Notes under the pieces: model-generated | Databases searched by the model: none | Seen by the model: the letters and a program-made list of their open reading frames with translations, nothing else | Told to the model about the DNA's origin: nothing | Position numbers and translations under genes: made by a program | NCBI RefSeq assembly: GCF_017811155.1 | Contig: NZ_JACVCV010000006.1 | Coordinates: 186,001-250,000 of the forward strand | Length of the DNA: 64,000 nt | Direction: 5' to 3' | From: Lunatimonas salinarum | Lineage (GTDB): Bacteria; Bacteroidota; Bacteroidia; Cytophagales; Cyclobacteriaceae | Part shown: positions 1 to 6,548 of the stretch, piece by piece | How positions within the stretch are numbered: the first letter of the stretch is position 1 | How the letters are laid out: every line of letters starts with the position of its first letter

Positions 1-26
1 AGTCAATAAGCGCACTGTTTCTTTAG
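1..26 (+). CDS. prs: ribose-phosphate pyrophosphokinase, C-terminal end only
   Basis: The first 26 bases read, in the third frame, as SISALFL and a stop at 24-26. Ribose-phosphate pyrophosphokinases commonly end in a short motif of this kind (for example SVSYLFS in Bacillus), and prs stands directly before the L25 gene and pth in Bacteroidota. Only seven residues are visible, so the call rests on this ending plus gene order. The enzyme makes PRPP for nucleotide, His and Trp synthesis. Confidence 0.5.
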
Positions 27-69
27 AAAAAAAGAGAAAATTATTTTACACAATTATAGCTTAATATTT

Positions 70-651
70 ATGAAATCAATTGAGATTATAGGGTTTAAAA
101 GAGCAAATCTCGACGGCAGAGAACTTACCCAAATCAGGGAAGAGGGAAATGTTCCCTGTGTAGTGTATGGTCCAGGTATCAAAGAGCAGATACACTTTTA
201 CGCTCCTATTATTTTGTTCAGAGATTTGATCTACACCCCAGAGGTGCACATGGTTGATTTGAACATTGAAGGTACCAAAATAAAGGCGGTATTGAAAGAA
301 AGCCAATATCACCCGGTAAGTGAAATGATTCTTCATGCTGACTTCTTGGCTTACAGCGAAGACAAGCCTATCAAAATGGAAATACCGGTGACCATCACAG
401 GATCTTCGCCTGGTATTATGAAAGGTGGTAAATTGGAAATAAAAACCAGAACTCTCACCGTAAAAGGTCTTGCAAAGGATCTGCCGGATAATATACCGGT
501 AGACATCTCTTCGTTGGATTTAGGTAAGTCCTCCAAGGTAGGCGATTTGAAGGGTGAGAATTTTGAGATTTTAACCAGCCCTAACGTAACCATCGTAACC
601 ATCGGAATTCCAAGGGCGCTCAGAGGCAAAAAGGCCGGAGACGAGTCTTAA
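70..651 (+). CDS. rplY: 50S ribosomal protein L25 (long, CTC/TL5 form)
   Basis: A 193-residue L25 protein, the 5S rRNA-binding protein of the large ribosomal subunit. Residues about 5-95 form the L25 domain and about 100-180 the beta-rich C-terminal TL5/CTC domain, so this is the long form rather than the roughly 95-residue enterobacterial form. The ATG at 70 follows the probable prs stop by about 44 bases, and a terminator hairpin follows the stop. It sits in the prs-rplY-pth arrangement usual for the phylum, although pth is separated here by a repeat element. Confident from family resemblance and context. Confidence 0.93.
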   Translation: MKSIEIIGFKRANLDGRELTQIREEGNVPCVVYGPGIKEQIHFYAPIILFRDLIYTPEVHMVDLNIEGTKIKAVLKESQYHPVSEMILHADFLAYSEDKPIKMEIPVTITGSSPGIMKGGKLEIKTRTLTVKGLAKDLPDNIPVDISSLDLGKSSKVGDLKGENFEILTSPNVTIVTIGIPRALRGKKAGDES

Positions 652-675
652 TTTACTAGCGGTAAAATCAAATTC

Positions 676-708
676 AATCCTGTTTCTTTACGGAGGCAGG
701 ATTTTTTT
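676..708 (+). terminator. rho-independent terminator after rplY
   Basis: The arm AATCCTG (676-682) pairs with CAGGATT (697-703) and is followed by a run of T to 708. It lies 25 bases after the rplY stop and would separate rplY from pth. Confidence 0.7.
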
Positions 709-725
709 GTTATTCCCCCGTATAG

Positions 726-859
726 GAAAAATCAATTATAGACACATGAAATCGAGCACGACGTACCCGTCACACACTGGGATGCCCCGATAGCTATCGG
801 GGCAACCATGCGAGATTCCATGTGTGACCTTTGAAAAATCAATTATAGACACATGAAAT
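726..859 (+). repeat. palindromic repeat element flanked by 27-bp direct repeats, copy A
   Basis: A perfect 27-bp direct repeat (726-752 and 833-859) brackets a core of about 80 bp. The repeat contains AATTATAGACACATGAAAT, and the right copy includes the ATG of pth. Inside are nested inverted repeats: GTCACACA (769-776) against TGTGTGAC (821-828), and the perfect 20-bp palindrome GCCCCGATAGCTATCGGGGC (784-803). A second copy lies at 38561-38675, also just upstream of a start codon. The blocks shared by both copies are the roughly 30-bp left end (AATTATAGACACATGAAATC then GAGCACGACG), TGCGAGATTCCAT, and TGACC. The left repeat also carries an ATG that opens a short frame starting MKSSTT. It resembles a REP/MITE-type intergenic element; I do not recognise its family. 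Confidence 0.75.
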
Positions 860-1413
860 ACCTGGTAGCAGGGCTGGGAAACATTGGGCCTCAGTATGAA
901 TTAACGCGACATAATGTGGGATTCCTCACCCTAGATAGGCTAGCAGATGTTAAGGGGATCGCCTGGGAGTCAAACAGACTCGCTTTTACGAGTTTTTACA
1001 AGCACAAAGGAAGGCAGATTCATTTAATAAAACCTACCACCTATATGAACCTGAGCGGTAAGGCGATCAGCTATTGGCTAAAGGAGCTTAAAATTGACCT
1101 AAGCAACCTGCTAGTCATTGTGGACGATATTGCGCTTCCATTTGGTAAGCTTCGGATGCGCCCCAAAGGATCTTCCGCAGGGCACAACGGACTGAAAAAC
1201 ATCGAAGAAATCCTCGGAACCCAGTCTTATGCGAGGCTTAAATTCGGCATTGGGGATGATTTCCCGAAGGGCAGGCAAGTAGATTATGTGCTGGGAAGGT
1301 TGCCCGAACCCGAACTGGCCGAGCTTCCTTTTATAATGGATCGGGCTATTCAGATTACAGAATCCTTTTGTACCGTGGGGATTCAGCAGACGATGAACCA
1401 ATTTAATCAATGA
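853..1413 (+). CDS. pth: peptidyl-tRNA hydrolase
   Basis: This cytoplasmic enzyme releases peptides from peptidyl-tRNAs that drop off the ribosome. The 186-residue length fits the family. Visible family features are the N-terminal GLGN (7-10), the catalytic His20 in TRHNVGF, the DDIALPFGKLR segment near residue 92 and GHNGLKNIEE near residue 112. The start codon at 853 lies inside the right-hand direct repeat of the upstream palindromic element, so its 5' untranslated region is either part of that element or was duplicated by it. It follows rplY as usual for the phylum, but with its own upstream region after the rplY terminator. Confidence 0.95.
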   Translation: MKYLVAGLGNIGPQYELTRHNVGFLTLDRLADVKGIAWESNRLAFTSFYKHKGRQIHLIKPTTYMNLSGKAISYWLKELKIDLSNLLVIVDDIALPFGKLRMRPKGSSAGHNGLKNIEEILGTQSYARLKFGIGDDFPKGRQVDYVLGRLPEPELAELPFIMDRAIQITESFCTVGIQQTMNQFNQ

Positions 1414-1534
1414 TGCTTTCCGTTAGGAGTGGTCTTTATGTGCCTGTTGGACGGCAATGCATGCAGGATCCGAATGGCTCGTCAGGTCAGCAATTGATAG
1501 GAACCGCTTAAATTCTAATGATAATCGAAATCAT

Positions 1535-1828
1535 ATGACACTCATTAATCTTGGCATTCAAATTGTTCCAAAAGGCAAATCTTTGGACAGCTATGCACTG
1601 GTAGATAAGGCGATAGCCGTGATCCAAGCGTCTGGTATTAAACACACTGTGACGCCGTTTGAGACGGTTATGGAAGGGCCGCAGGAGAAATTGATGGCTA
1701 TCGCGAAGGAGGCCCAGAATGCCGTTTTCGAGGCCGGTGCGGAGGAAGTATTGATTTATTACCGCATGCAGATTCGCAAAGATTCCGATGTCACGATGGA
1801 TGAAAAAACAGCGAAGTTTCGGCAGTGA
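1535..1828 (+). CDS. thiamine-binding protein, MTH1187/YkoF-like (UPF0045)
   Basis: A 97-residue protein of the small ferredoxin-like MTH1187 family. Members bind thiamine or related pyrimidines and are cytoplasmic; the exact role is not settled. The conserved start NLGIQIVPKG and the segment TPFETVMEGP are visible. I chose the ATG at 1535 because the 26 residues of the longer frame from 1457 do not resemble the family, while MTLINLGIQ is a normal N terminus. It follows pth by 121 bp. No thiamine riboswitch is visible upstream. Confidence 0.8.
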   Translation: MTLINLGIQIVPKGKSLDSYALVDKAIAVIQASGIKHTVTPFETVMEGPQEKLMAIAKEAQNAVFEAGAEEVLIYYRMQIRKDSDVTMDEKTAKFRQ

Positions 1829-1903
1829 CTGCGCAATGTAATCAGGGCTACCTGAGCTCCATAGTAGGTGTAGCTGAGTCGAAAGATCCTCTGTCTATCC
1901 TTT

Positions 1904-2842
1904 TCAGGGACGGCCTATATGCACCAGCGCATCGCCGGCGTTGATCACAGGTTGGTTGTTCAGTCCTATGACAAAGCCATTTGCCATACTTTTTACCGGT
2001 ACCTTTACTTGTCCGTAAGGGTCTGATATTTTTGCCAATATTTGTCCTTTTTTTACCTGGTCACCTATGCTAACGGTAGGCATGAAGATTCCCGAAACGC
2101 GGGCTCTGAGCCAAGAGCTTTCTTGGAGCATCATGGAAGCTGCTACAGGGCCATCTTTTTCTATCATCTCTAGGTAGCGAAGGAGCCTGCGTGTACATTG
2201 TATGCCCTCCTCCACGGATTGGTTGTCCAGCCGCATAGATTCCCCTCCTTCAAAAACCAAGATGTGCTTTCCCATTTTGAAAGCCTCCTTTCTGAATGAG
2301 CGGTCAATGTGCGGAGAATTAAGAATAAAAGGGGCGCCAAATGCCTTGGCAAGTTCTAGACCCTTCGTGTCTTTAAAATCCACCCGAACCTGTGGGAAAT
2401 TACTCAGCATCCTTCCTCCAGTATGAAAGTCTATGCCAAAGTCGATCATCGGAATGATTTCTTCGGTCAAGATGTGTGCAATTTGAGAAGCAAGAGAGCC
2501 CTTATTGCTGCCAGGAAAGCTTCTGTTCAGGTCTCGGCCATCCGGAAACGTCCGTGAATTGCTTAAGAAACCATAAACATTTACCAAAGGAATAAAAATA
2601 AGTGATCCTCTGCTCAGTCGGAACAGATTTTCCTCCAGCATGCGCTTCACGGTGACCACCCCATTGATCTCATCGCCGTGTAATCCGCCACTGATCAATA
2701 CTACAGGGCCGTCGGTTTTTGCTCTTCGGATAAATACGGGCAGATCGATCAGTGTATGGGTAGGTAACCGGGCAATTGCAATATCAATGTTAATAGATTG
2801 TCCCGGGCGGATGCGCACGCCATTGATAATCATTTCCTTCAT
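1904..2842 (-). CDS. succinylglutamate desuccinylase/aspartoacylase family protein
   Basis: A 312-residue M14-like zinc deacylase. Zinc-binding residues can be read in GGLHGDE (His55, Glu58) and in the later FHTGG motif, with EGGES further on as a likely catalytic Glu region. The C-terminal part (about 245-312) looks like a small beta-rich, biotinyl-like domain, as in bacterial AstE/ASPA relatives. Such proteins often lie beside rimK in Bacteroidota, but no rimK is visible here, so the substrate is unknown. It is divergent from murB. A candidate -7 box lies at 2878-2885. Confidence 0.8.
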   Translation of the reverse strand: MKEMIINGVRIRPGQSINIDIAIARLPTHTLIDLPVFIRRAKTDGPVVLISGGLHGDEINGVVTVKRMLEENLFRLSRGSLIFIPLVNVYGFLSNSRTFPDGRDLNRSFPGSNKGSLASQIAHILTEEIIPMIDFGIDFHTGGRMLSNFPQVRVDFKDTKGLELAKAFGAPFILNSPHIDRSFRKEAFKMGKHILVFEGGESMRLDNQSVEEGIQCTRRLLRYLEMIEKDGPVAASMMLQESSWLRARVSGIFMPTVSIGDQVKKGQILAKISDPYGQVKVPVKSMANGFVIGLNNQPVINAGDALVHIGRP

Positions 2843-2877
2843 TTGACGTTGTAATGTTTTTTCGAGATATACTAATT

Positions 2878-2885
2878 CAAATATA
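2878..2885 (-). promoter_or_regulatory. candidate -7 box for the M14-like deacylase gene
   Basis: On the minus strand this reads TATATTTG, matching the Bacteroidetes TAnnTTTG box, 35 bases before the ATG. No TTG-like -33 element is visible at the usual spacing, so support is partial. Confidence 0.35.
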
Positions 2886-3076
2886 CCGGTATTGTGGGTA
2901 ACTAATTTGATTCAGAAGCATTATATCGCAAAGATCCTTTTTCCGAGTTAAGCGATGGGGGATGACTGTTAAGTGGGGCTTGGAAGTGACCCTATCCGAC
3001 ACCTAATCATTTTATGGTACAAAGAATTTCTATTTATGCTTTAAAAATCCGTAAAAACTGCCTTATTTCGTGCCTC

Positions 3077-4090
3077 ATGCAGATACAGGAAGATTTTTCG
3101 TTACGGCAGTTGAATACGTTTGGGCTGGATCAGTGTGCCCGTTTTTTTTCCGAGGTTTATTCAACTGAGGATCTTACCGAGGTACTTCGTTGGTGTGATG
3201 AACGGGCGATTCCAGTATGGGTCTTAGGCGGTGGAAGTAACGTGCTGCTGACAAGCGATCTAGAAGGGATGGTCATCAAGATAGGGATCAAGGGAAGGGA
3301 AGTGGTGGAAGAAACCGAAGACCATGTGTTGGTTAGGGTAGGAGCTGGTGAAAATTGGCATGAATTTGTCATGTTCGCCGTTGCAAAAGGTTGGGGAGGG
3401 GTAGAGAATTTGTCACTTATCCCGGGGACGGTAGGTGCTGCACCCATTCAAAACATTGGCGCATATGGTGTGGAGGTTAAGGATGTTTTTCATAGTTTAG
3501 AGGCCATAGACAAGAAAACTACCTCGTTGGTTTTTTTCGATTCCAAAGGATGTGCTTTTGGGTACAGGGATAGCTATTTTAAAGGGCAGGGAAAAAATCG
3601 ATACGTGATATGCTATGTGACTTTCAAATTGTCCAAGTCACCTGTATATAACCTCACTTATGGCAATGTGGAGGATATGCTGCACGAACTGGGGTATGTA
3701 GAACCTAGCCTGACGGCTGTGAGTGAGACGATTAGCTTTATCAGACGGCAGAAGCTACCAGATCCGTCTCGTATAGGAAATGCAGGGAGTTTTTTTAAGA
3801 ATCCAGTGGTTTCGTTAGCACAATATCAATCGCTGAAAGATAATCATCCCACTTTGCAGGGGTTTCCCACGAAGGATGGAATGAAAATTGCTGCTGCGTG
3901 GCTGATAGAGCACTGTGGGTGGAAGGGGAAGCGTTGGGGTACGGTAGGTGTCCACGATCGGCAGCCCTTGGTCCTTGTTAACTATGGTCAGGGGAGAGGG
4001 CAAGATATCGTGAACCTTAGCCAAGCCATCGCAAAGGCGGTGATGGAAAAATTTGGGGTACCATTGGAAGTAGAGGTAAACTTCTGGTAG
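3077..4090 (+). CDS. murB: UDP-N-acetylenolpyruvoylglucosamine reductase
   Basis: This FAD enzyme reduces UDP-GlcNAc-enolpyruvate to UDP-N-acetylmuramate, the second committed step of peptidoglycan synthesis in the cytoplasm. The protein has 337 residues. Family features include NTFG near the N terminus, the FAD-binding VLGGGSNVLL, the IPGTVGAAPIQNIGAYG block, and GNAGSFFKNP with the catalytic Ser and a late Glu region (EVEVNFW). It is the E. coli-like type with the extra C-terminal segment. I prefer the ATG at 3077 (MQIQEDFSLRQLNTFG) because the 21 residues of the longer frame are not family-like. It is convergent with the next gene, 4 bp apart. Confidence 0.95.
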   Translation: MQIQEDFSLRQLNTFGLDQCARFFSEVYSTEDLTEVLRWCDERAIPVWVLGGGSNVLLTSDLEGMVIKIGIKGREVVEETEDHVLVRVGAGENWHEFVMFAVAKGWGGVENLSLIPGTVGAAPIQNIGAYGVEVKDVFHSLEAIDKKTTSLVFFDSKGCAFGYRDSYFKGQGKNRYVICYVTFKLSKSPVYNLTYGNVEDMLHELGYVEPSLTAVSETISFIRRQKLPDPSRIGNAGSFFKNPVVSLAQYQSLKDNHPTLQGFPTKDGMKIAAAWLIEHCGWKGKRWGTVGVHDRQPLVLVNYGQGRGQDIVNLSQAIAKAVMEKFGVPLEVEVNFW

Positions 4091-4094
4091 AGCG

Positions 4095-4577
4095 CTAAAT
4101 AAGCGGATCCACTTTTTCCAATGGCTTGGCGTATTTCACGACATCAATACCAAATTTTTTTAAAAACTCGAGTCCCTCATCCTGAGGTAGCCCTTTATAC
4201 TCTGCGTATGAATACAAAAAAACCACTTTTTCGATACCCATAGAATAAATAATCCGGGCGCAAGGTAGACAGGGTGCCAATGTCACAAAAAGAGTGGAGC
4301 CCTCTACGGTGGCTTTATTCTTAACAGCGTACAAAATGGCATTTTGTTCGGCGTGCAATGCAAGTGAGCAGCTTCCTTTACTATCCCTGCTACAGCCCTC
4401 CTCAGGAAACTCTTCGTCGCAGTTGTGGGTCCCGGAAGGTGGGCCGTTGTATCCGATAGAAATAATCCGGGTATCCTTTACCAGTACCGCACCCACGTGC
4501 TTTTTGATGCAGTGGGAGCGTTTAGCCAAATTCACGGCTAATTCCATAAAAATATCTTCAAAGTCTGGGCGTTTCAT
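4095..4577 (-). CDS. dCMP deaminase family protein (zinc cytidine/deoxycytidylate deaminase fold)
   Basis: A 160-residue deaminase. The zinc site is visible as HAEQNAIL (His plus catalytic Glu) and PCLPCARII (two Cys). A second Cys/His-rich stretch (HNCDEEFPEEGC) is typical of dCMP deaminases and ComEB-like proteins. The expected reaction is dCMP to dUMP, feeding thymidylate synthesis. It is convergent with murB, and the 414 bp upstream hold no long gene. Substrate specificity cannot be proved from sequence. Confidence 0.85.
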   Translation of the reverse strand: MKRPDFEDIFMELAVNLAKRSHCIKKHVGAVLVKDTRIISIGYNGPPSGTHNCDEEFPEEGCSRDSKGSCSLALHAEQNAILYAVKNKATVEGSTLFVTLAPCLPCARIIYSMGIEKVVFLYSYAEYKGLPQDEGLEFLKKFGIDVVKYAKPLEKVDPLI

Positions 4578-4781
4578 GGATGGCTGCTTTATGATTTTCC
4601 TATTCGGATCTTACGATGGTATAAGGCATTGATTTTTAGTTTCAAAGCATCTTTGGGTATATCGAATCTATTCTGCTCCTAATCACCGTTTCGCTGGGTT
4701 TGTAAGAAGAGCCCTGCTGCTTTTAAACCGAAAATCGCAATTAATCCAGTCAAAAATAGCGCTAAATTCAGCAAAATTAAA

Positions 4782-4922
4782 ATGGAGAAGGATGGTACAT
4801 TGGGCTGCGTCCAGTGTTTTTACGGCAGCAGGTGGGATCTACCACCCAATAAGTTAAGAAAATGCGGGATGCTAGGAAAGACCTGCAACGCTTCGATCAA
4901 AAAAAAATATTGGATTCAATAG
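4782..4922 (+). CDS. possible small Cys-containing protein (46 aa), unknown
   Basis: An ATG at 4782 opens a 46-codon frame ending TAG at 4920-4922. The product begins MEKDGTLGCVQCFYGSRWDL and continues with a C-G-M-L-G-K-T-C segment, giving four Cys in two pairs, which could bind a metal. It has a Lys-rich tail. No family is recognised. It ends 20 bp before the candidate promoter of the receiver gene. No terminator follows, so it may be a chance frame. Confidence 0.3.
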   Translation: MEKDGTLGCVQCFYGSRWDLPPNKLRKCGMLGKTCNASIKKKYWIQ

Positions 4923-4941
4923 CAATTCAAAATTTAATAAT

Positions 4942-4949
4942 TATTTTTG
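4942..4949 (+). promoter_or_regulatory. candidate -7 box for the receiver-domain gene
   Basis: TATTTTTG matches TAnnTTTG, 42 bases before the ATG at 4992. No clear TTG stands at the usual 19-21 base spacing. Confidence 0.35.
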
Positions 4950-4991
4950 TACTTAATTAAATGCTTTTCAAAAACACCTTTTTGCAATTCA

Positions 4992-5366
4992 ATGGTCAAA
5001 ATTATCCTTATCGACGACGATCCCATAAGTACATTCGTCACTGAAAAGCTCATACATAAAAATATTAAGATTCCTTGCCAAATATTTACGTTTGACAATG
5101 CGAAAGATGCGCTAAGGGATGTTAATAAAATCAAGCCACATTATTTATTTTTGGACTTGAATATGCCTGAGATGACCGGTTGGGATTTTTTGGAGGTGTT
5201 TGACCCACAACACGAAGATCCTGAGATTTACATTTTGAGTAGTTCAGTAGATGAAAGGGACATCAACAAGGCCAATGAATACAAACAGGTAAAGAAGTAC
5301 CTTTCCAAGCCGCTCATCAAACAATACATCAAATCCATTTTTGGGAGTGGTGAAAAACCCGATTAA
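4992..5366 (+). CDS. single-domain response regulator (CheY-like receiver)
   Basis: A 124-residue protein that is one receiver domain only. The acidic pocket is visible in IDDDP near the start, the phospho-acceptor Asp lies in LFLDLNMPEMTGWDF, Ser/Thr in YILSSSVD, and Lys in YLSKPL. No output domain is present, so it probably works by protein contact as in a phosphorelay. No histidine kinase is adjacent; the nearest in the window is the hybrid kinase at 60-63 kb. The start at 4992 (MVKIILIDDD) is preferred over the upstream codon at 4947, which overlaps the promoter-like sequence. Confidence 0.88.
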   Translation: MVKIILIDDDPISTFVTEKLIHKNIKIPCQIFTFDNAKDALRDVNKIKPHYLFLDLNMPEMTGWDFLEVFDPQHEDPEIYILSSSVDERDINKANEYKQVKKYLSKPLIKQYIKSIFGSGEKPD

Positions 5367-5407
5367 TAGATAAAAATAGTTGCCTCTTCAAAACTCCTTT
5401 TCGTGAA

Positions 5408-5431
5408 TTCTGTTTTATTATTGAAACAGAA
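5408..5431. promoter_or_regulatory. inverted repeat upstream of the unknown 161-aa gene
   Basis: TTCTGTTT (5408-5415) and AAACAGAA (5424-5431) form an 8-bp inverted repeat with an 8-base spacer, ending 9 bases before the ATG at 5441. It could be an operator or a hairpin in the leader. No regulator is identified. Confidence 0.35.
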
Positions 5432-5440
5432 CTTTACGCC

Positions 5441-5926
5441 ATGGCTATACCTAATCCAAAATTAATTAGTAGCATTCGCAAAACCGCCCAGCGCCTCAAA
5501 AACGGAACTCCTTACCAATGGGGACACATGGGTGCCTGTAATTGTGGGAATTTAGCCCAGGAGCTCACTAGCCTGAGCAAGGGCGATATTCATCGCCTAG
5601 CCATGCAGGGTGTCGGCGATTGGAATGAACAGCTCCGAGACTATTGTCCCACGAGTGGCTTCCCGATGGACTTGATGATCAGTAAGTTGCTTGAGGCAGG
5701 ACTTTCGCTGGATGACCTCAGCGACCTTGAAGGGCTCTCTGATCCGGTTATTTTGGCAGAAATTCCTTCGGAGCGCCGTAAACAACTTTCCAAAAACAAC
5801 CGGAATGATGTCGTTCTATACATGGAAACATGGGCAAATTTGCTGGAACGGCAGTGGCTTGCGCTTCATGCCATTTCCGGTGAAAATTCGAAGGAAAAAA
5901 TAAATCAGTTTGTCGTATTGAGTTAA
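5441..5926 (+). CDS. conserved-looking protein of unknown function (161 aa)
   Basis: I believe this resembles a hypothetical protein common in Bacteroidota, but I cannot name a family. It is soluble, with no signal peptide or membrane segment. Residues 28-45 contain WGHMGACNCGNLAQELT, where the two close Cys residues stand out, and GDWNEQLRDYCPTSG follows near residue 70. The second half is helical and charged. It is followed by the acidic protein gene and the 46-residue membrane peptide on the same strand. Confidence 0.7.
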   Translation: MAIPNPKLISSIRKTAQRLKNGTPYQWGHMGACNCGNLAQELTSLSKGDIHRLAMQGVGDWNEQLRDYCPTSGFPMDLMISKLLEAGLSLDDLSDLEGLSDPVILAEIPSERRKQLSKNNRNDVVLYMETWANLLERQWLALHAISGENSKEKINQFVVLS

Positions 5927-5990
5927 TAAGTAATTTTTCATTACTTAGCGGGTGAAACAAGTACCTGCGCTAATTTTAACGAGAACTGAA

Positions 5991-6197
5991 ATGGAAGACT
6001 TCGACGACGATTTTGACGAATTTGATGATCAAGAAGATGAGTTCGCTGACGAATTTGATGACGAGATTTTTGATGAGGACGAAGATCACGGTCTAGAGGA
6101 CGACATCTTTACGGACTTTGACGATGACGATTTCGACGAATTAGAGGATGACTTTGATGACGGCGAAGAGGAAGAGGATGATGAAGATGATTTCTGA
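5991..6197 (+). CDS. extremely acidic Asp/Glu/Phe-rich protein (68 aa), unknown
   Basis: From the ATG at 5991 the product is 68 residues, of which I count 46 Asp or Glu and 11 Phe, with no Lys or Arg and a single His. Phe residues sit at intervals between acidic runs (DDFDDDFDEFDD style), and the protein ends in Phe. A GTG at 5952 would add 13 residues, but the ATG keeps the low-complexity character and is more likely. A terminator follows 42 bases after the stop. Acidic Phe-spaced tails occur in nucleic-acid-mimicking and chaperone-like proteins, but any role here is a guess. Confidence 0.65.
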   Translation: MEDFDDDFDEFDDQEDEFADEFDDEIFDEDEDHGLEDDIFTDFDDDDFDELEDDFDDGEEEEDDEDDF

Positions 6198-6238
6198 AAA
6201 GAATCCGAAATACCCTTCGGCTAGCTATTGAAAATTGT

Positions 6239-6275
6239 AAAGCAGGACCTTTAAACCGGCCTGCTTTCTTTGTTA
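6239..6275 (+). terminator. terminator after the acidic protein gene
   Basis: AAAGCAGG (6239-6246) pairs with CCTGCTTT (6260-6267), followed by the T-rich CTTTGTTAT. Confidence 0.7.
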
Positions 6276-6341
6276 TAAAGGAAGGCTGTGTTAACTTGCG
6301 AAAAAAATTAAATTTACCTCGAAAATCAAACCTTTCATGAT

Positions 6342-6482
6342 ATGCTGTTAGAAATTTTCAGTGCTCCAATAGCTTCCGGAGCTCAGTTGTTCTGGACAAT
6401 CGTTTGTATACTCGTAGGACTTGGTGCTGGATTGTCCGCCATAGACTTTAGAAGTACGCATTTTAAGAAGGAAGAGGATTAA
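6342..6482 (+). CDS. small single-span membrane protein (46 aa), unknown
   Basis: The ATG at 6342 opens a 46-codon frame ending TAA at 6480-6482. The product starts MLLEIFSAPIASGAQLFWTI, continues with a hydrophobic stretch (V-C-I-L-V-G-L-G-A-G-L-S-A) and ends in a charged tail (DFRSTHFKKEED). This gives one membrane span with a basic/acidic C-terminal tail. A 14-bp-stem terminator starts 29 bases after the stop, and the preceding gene has its own terminator, so the interval is a complete small transcription unit. I do not recognise a family. Confidence 0.6.
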   Translation: MLLEIFSAPIASGAQLFWTIVCILVGLGAGLSAIDFRSTHFKKEED

Positions 6483-6510
6483 ACTTCCTTTTAGTCCATT
6501 AATTTTAAGA

Positions 6511-6548
6511 AAAGGCTTTGGCAAGATGGTTTGCCAAAGCCTTTTTTT
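6511..6548. terminator. strong terminator, probably bidirectional
   Basis: A perfect 14-bp stem, AAAGGCTTTGGCAA (6511-6524) with TTGCCAAAGCCTTT (6531-6544), is followed by seven T. It ends the 46-residue peptide gene on the plus strand and overlaps the last codons of the convergent POT transporter gene. Confidence 0.85.

Larger units (their letters stand above)
4578..4991. other. 414-bp intergenic region
   Basis: It separates the divergent deaminase and receiver genes. It holds a possible 46-codon Cys-containing reading frame (4782-4922, listed separately) and a candidate -7 box for the receiver gene (4942-4949). Otherwise it is AT-rich sequence with no RNA gene that I recognise. Confidence 0.5.

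Noticed and set aside
5952-5990. GTG start of the acidic protein at 5952
   Set aside because: The 13 extra residues are not acidic and the ATG at 5991 begins exactly where the low-complexity sequence starts; kept as an alternative only.
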